A DNA stretch of 64,000 bases, from positions 35,814 to 99,813 of the forward strand of contig NZ_JAQVCN010000009.1 in the NCBI RefSeq assembly GCF_028689785.1, written 5' to 3'. Positions within the stretch are counted from its first letter, which is position 1; each line of letters starts with the position of its first letter. The translations under genes were made by a program, and so were the position numbers. Shown here in pieces: positions 47,389 through 55,478 of this stretch. Under the pieces are notes generated by a model. The model ran no database searches. It was not told the origin of the DNA and saw only the letters and a program-made list of their open reading frames with translations. The DNA comes from Zoogloea sp. GTDB taxonomy: Bacteria; Pseudomonadota; Gammaproteobacteria; Burkholderiales; Rhodocyclaceae.

Positions 47389-49623
47389 ATGCGCGTTTCG
47401 CTCGTCTCGAAAGTGCCCGTCGCGTCTGTCGCCTGTTTGATCGTCTTGGGCCTGCTGGCCGGGTGTGGGGGCTCCGGGAGCGCCGATGGGGTCAAGAAGA
47501 GTACGGGCGCAACACTCACCTCCCTGCGGGTGGAGGCGCGTGACGGAGAAGGCGACAGCCTGAACTACCAGTGGCGGGTGACGGCAGGCAGTATCGATAA
47601 CCGCAATGCCAGCGCCACCACCTGGGAGCTCCCCGACGGCCCCGGTATGCACTTCGCCTATGTGCTGGTCGGCGACGGCCGAGGTGGCTACATGGAGCAG
47701 CAGTACGCTGTTTCCAGTGATGCCTTCAGGATTTCCGCTCCGCTGGCCACCCCGGCAAGCTATAGCACCCCGGCCGTGGCCGCCGGCGACGAGGTGAAGG
47801 GGGGCACCGTGCGGCTCCGCTTCATCGCCGATTTCGACACTACTTTCCACAACGGGGCCGCTTCGGGGGTCCGCAACGTCTATCTCCCCGACATCCGGGT
47901 GAACGTGACCAGGGCTGGTAGTGGCGAAGCGGTGTTCTCCGGAACGAGCAACCTCGGCGGTGAGCTGACGCTCCCGGCCCTGGCCGAAGGGGAGGCCTTC
48001 AACATCGTTTGCAGCGGCCCCCAGGGGAACACCCTGGAGGGCTGCAGCACGCTGACGGGCGCCGCGCTTTCGCAGGGGCTGCAGCTGGGCGTCAAGGCGC
48101 CGTCGAACGTGCATAACCTGCGCCTGTATGGACATGTGGGGCTGGCGGATGGCGGCATCTGCGGCGTGGACAACACGTTTTTCGGCGTTCAGTCCGCAGC
48201 CACCGTCCAGGCGTTGCAGGCGGATGGCAGCAGCCTCGCCGCGCCGGTTCGGGTGAACCGCTTCGGCGACTACGTGCTGGATGCAGCGGTGCTGGTCAAC
48301 GCCCGTCTCAAGCTCCGCATTAGTTGTGAAGCCTATTCTGTGACCCTCGACCTGCCCACCCCGACCGGGGGCTACCTGGGCAATGCCATCGAGTTTTCCC
48401 ATGTCATTCCCAATAGCCGGCCGGCGATGGTCAAGATGCTGGCCAATGGCCCGGATGGCAATGTCCGGGGGCAGATGGTTGTGCCGGTGGCCGGCGCCTT
48501 CTCCGTGGCCCAGCCCCGGTCCGACCACTTCCTGACCTACAAGGGGGCCGACAGCCGGGTGGGGGCCTGCAACTACTACCGGGCCTTGGGCGCGGTGAAG
48601 GACTGCGACGCCCAGGGCAACATGGTGGGCCCCATTACCCTGGAGGACTGGAAGCGCGAGAACCGGATGGGCAGCTACCGGGCCGGCAACGAGGAAGTCT
48701 CGGCCACCTATGTCAATCAGCGCGATCTCAACCTGGTGCGGCGCATGGTGGCCACACAGGCCGCGCCGGACCGGATCGCCTTTGTCGTCTGCAACCACCC
48801 CGGCCCGGACGGTGAGACCCAGCGCGAGACCAATGAGGTGATCGAAACGGCCCTTGCCGATGAGAAGCGCGTTGCCTGCGTTGCCATGGAGTATTCGCCG
48901 GCCACGGGGCGGAGCGATGGCCAGCCTTTCACCAAGTTCCTTACCTTCGGGCCCGACGGCAAGCTGGTGCTCTCGGTCAATCTGGACGGACGTGGCGAGA
49001 AGTACATGCCCGGCGCCTGCGTGGCCTGCCACGGCGGTGCCGGCTACCTGGGGCACTTCCCCGAATCCGGCCACCCCAGCCCCGATCTAAAGTCGAATTT
49101 CCTGCCCTTCGATACCGGCAACTATCTGTTCTCGACCCGCCAGGGCTTCTCCGAGGCAGAGCAGGCCGCCGCCATCCGCAAGCTCAACGATCTGGTCGTT
49201 GCCACCCAGCCGGCCACGGCCACCCGCAAGCTGGTCCAGGGTTGGTATGCCAGGTCGGCCCTGAGCCTGGACAAGACCTACGTACCGCCAGCCTGGGTCA
49301 GCTACGACACGGTCAAGCCCGGTGCCGCGCGGTTCTACCGGGAAGTGGTGGGCACCTCGTGCCGGACCTGCCACGCCGCCATGCAGGACAATTTCGACTG
49401 GGACTCGGGGGCCGGCCAGCCCATTCTCCTGAGCCGCGTGGCCCTGCCCCACGTCTGTGGCGGCCAGGCCGACCTGTATGCCAATGCTTCCATGCCAAAC
49501 GCCCTGATGTCCCTGGACAAGCTCCATACCCGCATCCAGGCGGACCCCTCCCTGGCGACGCTGGTGAAGGATTTCCTGGGCTGCACCACCCCCGCCCCGG
49601 ATCCGGTCTACCCCCGTCGCTGA
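47389..49623 (+). CDS. Lipoprotein with two CxxCH (cytochrome c-type) motifs and N-terminal Ig/PKD-like region
   Basis: Lipobox LLAGC; ACVACHGG and SCRTCHAA. Confidence 0.75.
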   Translation: MRVSLVSKVPVASVACLIVLGLLAGCGGSGSADGVKKSTGATLTSLRVEARDGEGDSLNYQWRVTAGSIDNRNASATTWELPDGPGMHFAYVLVGDGRGGYMEQQYAVSSDAFRISAPLATPASYSTPAVAAGDEVKGGTVRLRFIADFDTTFHNGAASGVRNVYLPDIRVNVTRAGSGEAVFSGTSNLGGELTLPALAEGEAFNIVCSGPQGNTLEGCSTLTGAALSQGLQLGVKAPSNVHNLRLYGHVGLADGGICGVDNTFFGVQSAATVQALQADGSSLAAPVRVNRFGDYVLDAAVLVNARLKLRISCEAYSVTLDLPTPTGGYLGNAIEFSHVIPNSRPAMVKMLANGPDGNVRGQMVVPVAGAFSVAQPRSDHFLTYKGADSRVGACNYYRALGAVKDCDAQGNMVGPITLEDWKRENRMGSYRAGNEEVSATYVNQRDLNLVRRMVATQAAPDRIAFVVCNHPGPDGETQRETNEVIETALADEKRVACVAMEYSPATGRSDGQPFTKFLTFGPDGKLVLSVNLDGRGEKYMPGACVACHGGAGYLGHFPESGHPSPDLKSNFLPFDTGNYLFSTRQGFSEAEQAAAIRKLNDLVVATQPATATRKLVQGWYARSALSLDKTYVPPAWVSYDTVKPGAARFYREVVGTSCRTCHAAMQDNFDWDSGAGQPILLSRVALPHVCGGQADLYANASMPNALMSLDKLHTRIQADPSLATLVKDFLGCTTPAPDPVYPRR

Positions 49624-49658
49624 TCCCCGCACATTCTGCCGGACCCTAGGAAAACCAG

Positions 49659-50984
49659 ATGAAATCAAGCACATCCACCCCCTCCCTCAAGATCCTGGCG
49701 GCGCTGCTGCTGAGCATGGGGCTTGTCGCCTGCAGCAACCCCAAGGGGCCCGCGTCGGCGGGCAGTGTCCGCGCCACCCCGGATGCAAGCCAGAACACGG
49801 CGGCCGATACCGATCCGGGCTACGTCGCAGAGGGTGCCCCCCAGCCGCCCGTCCGCTCTCCGCGCAAGCCCCTGGTCGCACCTTCCCCGATCAAGTTCGA
49901 GGACGCCATCACCCGTGCCGGCGACAAGCTGTTCGAGGATGCTCTGGCTGAGTTGGGCAGTGGCAAGCGGGCTGTGGTCATCGACCCACTGATCGATGCC
50001 AACACCGGCGCCCAGACCGTCAGCACGGTCAAGATGGGGCAGCAACTCCAGGCCCTGCTCAAGCAGCGCCGCTACACCAATTTCACCGTCAAGCCGCTCA
50101 CCCGCCAGAGCCTGGCGGAGCAGCCCCTGCTACTGATCGGCACCCTCACGCCGGTCAATGTGGAGCGGGCCATCGACACGCCGCCCGACGCCTTCCGGGT
50201 CTGGCTCACGGTCATCGACCTGAAGACCCGGCGGGTGGTCGCCAAGCAGATCGACCGGGCCACCGTGGGCTCGGTGAATCCGGAGCCGCTGCCTTACTTC
50301 CGTGACAGCCCGAGCTGGCACAAGGACAAGACGGTGATGGGCTACATCAACTCCTGCCAGGTCAACACTCAGGTCGGCGATCTGGCCGACCCTGACTACC
50401 TGTCCCGGCTGCCTGCCGCCGCGGTCATCAATGAAGCCATGCTGGCCTACAACGACGGCAAGATCGGCGATGCCAACGCGCTGTACAAGGAGGCTTCCGG
50501 GCTTGCCGACCGGGGTGATCTGCGCGTTCTCAACGGTCTCTACCTGACCAGCTGGCAGCTGGGCCAGCGGGACGCCGCCCAGGATGCCTTCAGCCGGCTG
50601 GTGGCCTCCGGCCTGGAGGCCAGGCGCCTGCCCATGAAGCTGCTCTTCAAGCCCGGCACCGTCAGCTTCAACGACCTGGGCGACCTGCCCACCCAATACC
50701 AGCTATGGCTCGCCACCATGGCCCGGGAGGCGGGCAAGACGCCCGCCTGCATGAAGATTGTCGGGCACACCAGCCGGACCGGCAGCGCCAGCGCCAACGA
50801 GCGCCTGTCCCTGCGCCGTGCCGAGGCGGTGAGCAAGCTGCTGGAAGGGCGCGAACGTTCGTTGCGCACCCGGCTGTCGGTGGGGGGCGTCGGCTCCCGC
50901 GAGGCCCTGATCGGGCTGGGGACCGATGATCAGCGGGATGCTCTGGATCGGCGGGTGGAGTTCCGGGTCGTCGATTGCATCTAG
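49659..50984 (+). CDS. Lipoprotein with C-terminal OmpA-like domain
   Basis: Lipobox LVACS; GHTSRTGSASANERLSLRRAEAV. Confidence 0.83.
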   Translation: MKSSTSTPSLKILAALLLSMGLVACSNPKGPASAGSVRATPDASQNTAADTDPGYVAEGAPQPPVRSPRKPLVAPSPIKFEDAITRAGDKLFEDALAELGSGKRAVVIDPLIDANTGAQTVSTVKMGQQLQALLKQRRYTNFTVKPLTRQSLAEQPLLLIGTLTPVNVERAIDTPPDAFRVWLTVIDLKTRRVVAKQIDRATVGSVNPEPLPYFRDSPSWHKDKTVMGYINSCQVNTQVGDLADPDYLSRLPAAAVINEAMLAYNDGKIGDANALYKEASGLADRGDLRVLNGLYLTSWQLGQRDAAQDAFSRLVASGLEARRLPMKLLFKPGTVSFNDLGDLPTQYQLWLATMAREAGKTPACMKIVGHTSRTGSASANERLSLRRAEAVSKLLEGRERSLRTRLSVGGVGSREALIGLGTDDQRDALDRRVEFRVVDCI

Positions 50985-51041
50985 GCGTCGGCTTCACAAG
51001 GGGCCCGGCAAGGGCCGGACACACGCATTCTTGGGGGGCAG

Positions 51042-53228
51042 ATGGGCATGTTCATGAATCTTCGGAATGCAGGCCGGATCGCGCTGGCGGTGTCAGGCCT
51101 TGCCATGGCTGGCGCTGCCATGGCAGCGGGCGGCCCCAGCTCGACACTCTGGACGGATGTCTGCCAGACCTGCCACCAGGGGAAGGACCACCCCGGCTTC
51201 GTGTCCACGCCGTCGAACCCTCCGACGGATCCGCTTTACCCATCCATCCTCAAGTCCGCCAATCGATCCGACTACACCTGGCTGGATTCCGTCGCCGGCC
51301 TGAAGGCCCATATCGCGGCTGTCGCCACGCCGGGCTCCACCATGAAGCCGTACTACGACGCCTACATCGCCAGTGGTACCACCACGGTGGAGGCTTTGCG
51401 TGTCTTCCTGCTGGCCGCCCTGGATGGCGCCTTCGACAAGACGAGCATCAACTTCGGCAGCAGCGACATCAATGTTGCAAAGAGTGACAGCGTCACGATC
51501 ACCAACCTGCGAGCCAGTAATCTGGTCGTGAACACGGGGTCGATCAGCGTCAGCGACCCGGCCAGTTACCAGATCAACGCGGCTTCAAGCACCTGCTTCA
51601 CTCAGCCAAGCCTCGGCCCCGGTGGAGAATGCACGCTCTCCGTCTCTTTCAAGCCGGCCAGCGCCGGCCTGAAATCCGCCACCCTCCAGGTCCCGCTGGA
51701 TCCCGCCGGTGGCGACCCCCCTCCCACCGTGGCAAACATTGCGCTGTCCGGGACGGGGAGCGCGCCGCCGCCGATCCCTGTCCCCATCCTCAGTTCGGGC
51801 AACATCAGCGGACAGATGGATCGCCCGGTGGGAGAGAGCAGCACCGCCGACCTGACGCTGTTCAACGTCGGCAATGCCCCGGTCAGCCAGCTGGTTGTCG
51901 CCATCCAGGGGGCTGCCGCGGCTGACTACACCTTCACCGAAGACTGCGCCACGAATCCCCCAGCGCCAGGCGGCGTCGAGGCGTGCACGGTCCGGGTCAG
52001 CTTCAAACCTGCTGCCCTCGGTGTGCGTGAGGCGACGCTGCTGGTCAGCTATTCGGGAGGCGCGCCCACGCAAGATTTCTCCCTGCCGGTGGTCATGAAC
52101 TTCAGGGGCATCGTTCCGCCAAAGCCCGTCGCTACCCTCACCGCGTCCACCGACTTCGGCAGCCAGGGGGTCGGTAACGTCTATCCGCCCCGGCGGCTCA
52201 TCTACACCAATTCCGGGCTTGTCACGATCGCCAATATCGCCGTTTCGATTGCCGGCGAAGGCTTCTCGCTTGTCAGCCCCGCCTGCCCCGCCAGCCTGGC
52301 ACCGGGGGCCAAGTGCAGCATCGACGTTCAATTTGCTCCTGCCCTGGCGGATACAGACTATGCGGGTGTGGTGAGCGTTGCCAGCAACGCCGAGGGTGCT
52401 CCCCACAAGGCCACCCTGAACGGCCGCGGGGTGAATGAGCCGACCCCCGTGCTGGCCTGGTCTGGGGCGGGCGGCGTGGTCGATTTTGGCGCCGTTGCAG
52501 TCGGCGCCAGCCGGGAGCTCGATGTCACGCTCACCAACCCGGGCCCGGCGGCTGTGATACTCAAGGTTGCCAACATCCTCGGCGCCCAGGCCCGGTCCTT
52601 CCTGGTGGTGCCGATTTCGTGCCAGTTCAACGACTATCTCACCGCGGGGCAGTCCTGCAAGTTCAGGCTCAGCTTCAGACCCGGCTCGTCCGGCACCAAG
52701 GTCGCCGATGTCCAGGCCGGCACGACGGGGAGCGCCCCGGGCTTGCTGACGGTCACGGGCATCGGGCTCAGCGGGCCGGAGCCCGGGGCTGTGCTCTCTT
52801 CGACGGCCTTGAGCTACACGCCGGTCCGGGTCGGCTCCAGTTCGGCGCCGCAGCTCATCACGCTGCGCAGTAGTGGCTCCGCTGCCCTGCAGATCACCGA
52901 CATTGCCCTCAGCGGCGCCTTTGTGATCAGTGCGCAGACTTGTGCGGCACCCCCCTTCAGCCTGGAGCCGGGCTTTGACTGCACCTTCTCGGTGAGCTTC
53001 AAGCCCACCGTCGAAGGAACGCTGGCGGGAAGCGTAAAGATCAGGTCAAACGCGGCTGATCTGCCGGAATTGCAGATCAGCCTGAGCGGCACGGCCGATC
53101 CGGCCCCCAAGACTTCGGGGGGCGGCGGCTGCTCCCTGGTGCAGGGGGATTCGCCTGCCGATCCGACCCTGTGGCTGCTGGCCGCCGCCGCGCTGGGCGT
53201 GCTGTGGTGGCGTGGGCGCCGGGCATGA
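51042..53228 (+). CDS. Exported CxxCH protein with repeated choice-of-anchor-D-like domains and JDVT-CTERM-like sorting tail
   Basis: VCQTCHQGK near N-terminus; repeated C...LxPGxxCxxxVxFxP; tail GGGGCSLVQGDSPADPTLWLLAAAALGVLWWRGRRA. Confidence 0.8.
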   Translation: MGMFMNLRNAGRIALAVSGLAMAGAAMAAGGPSSTLWTDVCQTCHQGKDHPGFVSTPSNPPTDPLYPSILKSANRSDYTWLDSVAGLKAHIAAVATPGSTMKPYYDAYIASGTTTVEALRVFLLAALDGAFDKTSINFGSSDINVAKSDSVTITNLRASNLVVNTGSISVSDPASYQINAASSTCFTQPSLGPGGECTLSVSFKPASAGLKSATLQVPLDPAGGDPPPTVANIALSGTGSAPPPIPVPILSSGNISGQMDRPVGESSTADLTLFNVGNAPVSQLVVAIQGAAAADYTFTEDCATNPPAPGGVEACTVRVSFKPAALGVREATLLVSYSGGAPTQDFSLPVVMNFRGIVPPKPVATLTASTDFGSQGVGNVYPPRRLIYTNSGLVTIANIAVSIAGEGFSLVSPACPASLAPGAKCSIDVQFAPALADTDYAGVVSVASNAEGAPHKATLNGRGVNEPTPVLAWSGAGGVVDFGAVAVGASRELDVTLTNPGPAAVILKVANILGAQARSFLVVPISCQFNDYLTAGQSCKFRLSFRPGSSGTKVADVQAGTTGSAPGLLTVTGIGLSGPEPGAVLSSTALSYTPVRVGSSSAPQLITLRSSGSAALQITDIALSGAFVISAQTCAAPPFSLEPGFDCTFSVSFKPTVEGTLAGSVKIRSNAADLPELQISLSGTADPAPKTSGGGGCSLVQGDSPADPTLWLLAAAALGVLWWRGRRA

Positions 53229-53635
53229 ACCGGCAGCCAGGCCTTGCAGCCCGGCCGGATGCGGGCCTGCTGCTGCAGTGTGCCGCCGTGCTCGGCCTTG
53301 CCGCCATCGCGGCGGGCCTGAGTGGCACGGCGTGGCGGCAGGGGGTTGTCCTGCTGCTGTTCGCCCCGGTGGTGGAAGAGCTCATCTTCCGCCGGGGCCT
53401 GCAGGAGCTTCTGCTGTCGCGCCGCTGGCCCGGCTGGCAGGCCAACCTGGCCGTGGCGGCCACCTTCGCCCTGGCCCACGGAGCCCTGAGGGGCAGCGTG
53501 GAGGCCCTTGCCCTCGTGCTCCCGGCGATCCTGCTCGGCATGCTCTACGCGCACTGGCGGCGGCTGGGGCCCTGCGTACTGGCCCACGCCCTGATGAATG
53601 GCGTCTGGCTGCTCGCTGTACCGACCCTGATTTGA
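53225..53635 (+). CDS. CPBP-family glutamic-type intramembrane protease (MrtJ-like)
   Basis: EELIFRRGLQELL, FALAHG, LAHALMNGVW; ATGA overlap with the upstream gene. Confidence 0.82.
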   Translation: MNRQPGLAARPDAGLLLQCAAVLGLAAIAAGLSGTAWRQGVVLLLFAPVVEELIFRRGLQELLLSRRWPGWQANLAVAATFALAHGALRGSVEALALVLPAILLGMLYAHWRRLGPCVLAHALMNGVWLLAVPTLI

Positions 53636-53692
53636 ATCGACCCCAGGCATGGCGCCCCGCCGACACTCCGAAGCTGACACAGGCTGAACATC

Positions 53693-54703
53693 ATGAAAAA
53701 CACATCCACGATCCTGACGGCAGTCCTGGGCGGGCTTCTCTTCATCGGCGCCGATGGGGCCTTGGCCCAGGTGGATTACAGCGTCTACGGCGTTGCCGAC
53801 CTCTCCTACGGTGTCTTTGAGCAGAGCGGGCTGGCCAGGGATGTGCGTTTCAACAGCAACTCCCTGTCGCCGAGTTTTGTGGGCGTTACCGGCAGCTACG
53901 GCTTCGACGATGGCTGGAGCGTGGCCGCCGTGGCGGAGACCTTCATCCGCTTCCACGATTTCAAGACCGGCCGGCGTGACTCCGACCCCCTGCTGTCCAG
54001 GAATGCCTTCATCGCCCTGCGCAGCAATGACTACGGCGCCCTGCGCTTCGGCCGCCTGCAGACCCCGATCTTCGACACCACCAACCGCTTCAACGCGCTC
54101 GGCAATTCACCCCTGTCGCCGGCGATCCGCCAGCTCTTCTTCAGCGGCAACATTGAAGGGGTGGATGGGGATTTCTACTGGGACAACGCCGTCGGCTACA
54201 CCAGCCCGAACTTTGATGGATTGAGTTTCAATTTGATGCACGCTGCCCAAAAGAATGAGGAGCGGGGCAGCTACCAGGGGGGCAGCGTGGTGTGGTCCGT
54301 GGGCCTGCTGTCGCTTGAGGCCGCGGCCCAGAATGTGCATGTGAATGACGGCATCAAGGACCCGACCAGAGAAACTACCTGGCAACTGGGGAGCAGTTAC
54401 AACTTTGGCTTTGCCCGGGTGTTCGGCCTGTACTCCCAGGTGCGGGACCGGGGCCTGGATGCCAGGAGCAAGCTGGCCTCGGCGGGGGTCAGCCTGCCCC
54501 TGGGGCCGGGCTCCCTGCTGTTCCAGGTCGGCTCCTCCACCACCGCAGGGGCGGCGATCGACCGCAAGCACACCACCATCAGTTCGGCCTACCTGTATGA
54601 ATACGACAGCGCCACCGATATCTACGTGATCGGCATGGACGACCGGGTCCGCGGCCAGAGCAGCGGGCAGTCGGTGGCCCTGGGGGTACGTTTCAAGTTC
54701 TGA
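53693..54703 (+). CDS. Outer-membrane porin (Gram-negative porin family)
   Basis: Signal peptide, SVYGVADLSYGV start, C-terminal VALGVRFKF. Confidence 0.88.
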   Translation: MKNTSTILTAVLGGLLFIGADGALAQVDYSVYGVADLSYGVFEQSGLARDVRFNSNSLSPSFVGVTGSYGFDDGWSVAAVAETFIRFHDFKTGRRDSDPLLSRNAFIALRSNDYGALRFGRLQTPIFDTTNRFNALGNSPLSPAIRQLFFSGNIEGVDGDFYWDNAVGYTSPNFDGLSFNLMHAAQKNEERGSYQGGSVVWSVGLLSLEAAAQNVHVNDGIKDPTRETTWQLGSSYNFGFARVFGLYSQVRDRGLDARSKLASAGVSLPLGPGSLLFQVGSSTTAGAAIDRKHTTISSAYLYEYDSATDIYVIGMDDRVRGQSSGQSVALGVRFKF

Positions 54704-54730
54704 CGGGGCGGGCTGCCCCAGGGAGCAGAG

Positions 54731-55321
54731 ATGACTGCATTGAACAGTTGCTATGTGAATGAGACGGCTCGGCAGGCGGCCGAAGGGGGCATGCGTGTCG
54801 AGGGCGTGAACGATTTTTCGCCAGGTACGGTGCTCTTCCGGTTTGTCCAACGGGCGGACGTGGCGGACGAGGTCTACATCTCCAGTCCCTGGTGGTTTCA
54901 GGCCTCGTCGGTTCGCCGCATTCTGCAGGCGGCGCGCGAGGGACATCGGGGTGAGAGCCAGGCCTCCGGTCAGGCGAGCCGCATGGCGGCCCTGTCGTCG
55001 ACCTGGGCGCGCAGTGGGGCCCACTACTTGCTGGCAGCACGGGTCATCGCGCCCATGACCTTTCTGTGGGGGGCGCCGCGGGCAGTCGGCATGCGCAGTT
55101 CCGGTGATGAGCGCGCCTCCGGGCTGGATTCCGGATCCGTGGTTGCGGAGATCGAGATCGTGCCGGACCCGCGTTGCGTCCAGCTGTTCCTGCCCGGGAT
55201 GCAGGATGCATCGCTGGCCAGAAAGGCGGTCAGTGTCATCTCCCGTACCAAGATGAAACACAGTGAAGCCCTGGCGGAAGGGGAGATCGAAGTCTTCCTG
55301 CGCAGCATTACGGCCTCCTGA
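54731..55321 (+). CDS. Hypothetical protein
   Basis: 196-aa intact ORF MTALNSCYVNETARQAAEGG; no recognised family. Confidence 0.6.
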   Translation: MTALNSCYVNETARQAAEGGMRVEGVNDFSPGTVLFRFVQRADVADEVYISSPWWFQASSVRRILQAAREGHRGESQASGQASRMAALSSTWARSGAHYLLAARVIAPMTFLWGAPRAVGMRSSGDERASGLDSGSVVAEIEIVPDPRCVQLFLPGMQDASLARKAVSVISRTKMKHSEALAEGEIEVFLRSITAS

Positions 55322-55361
55322 CGCTGGCGGCAGGCCGTCATCCTGACTTGAGGGCCCCCTT

Positions 55362-55450
55362 CCGTGGGGTCGAATTCATTCGACCGCGGACTTTGGTCAG
55401 CGGCTTGCCGGTCATTGGCGTGAGCAGGTCGAATGAACTCGACCCTACGG
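55362..55450. repeat. REP/BIME-like long inverted repeat
   Basis: 24-nt arms ccgtggggtcgaattcattcgacc (55362-55385) and ggtcgaatgaactcgaccctacgg (55427-55450), 2 mismatches. Confidence 0.7.
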
Positions 55451-55478
55451 GCCCTCCAGCCGCCGTTGCTGCGCGGGT

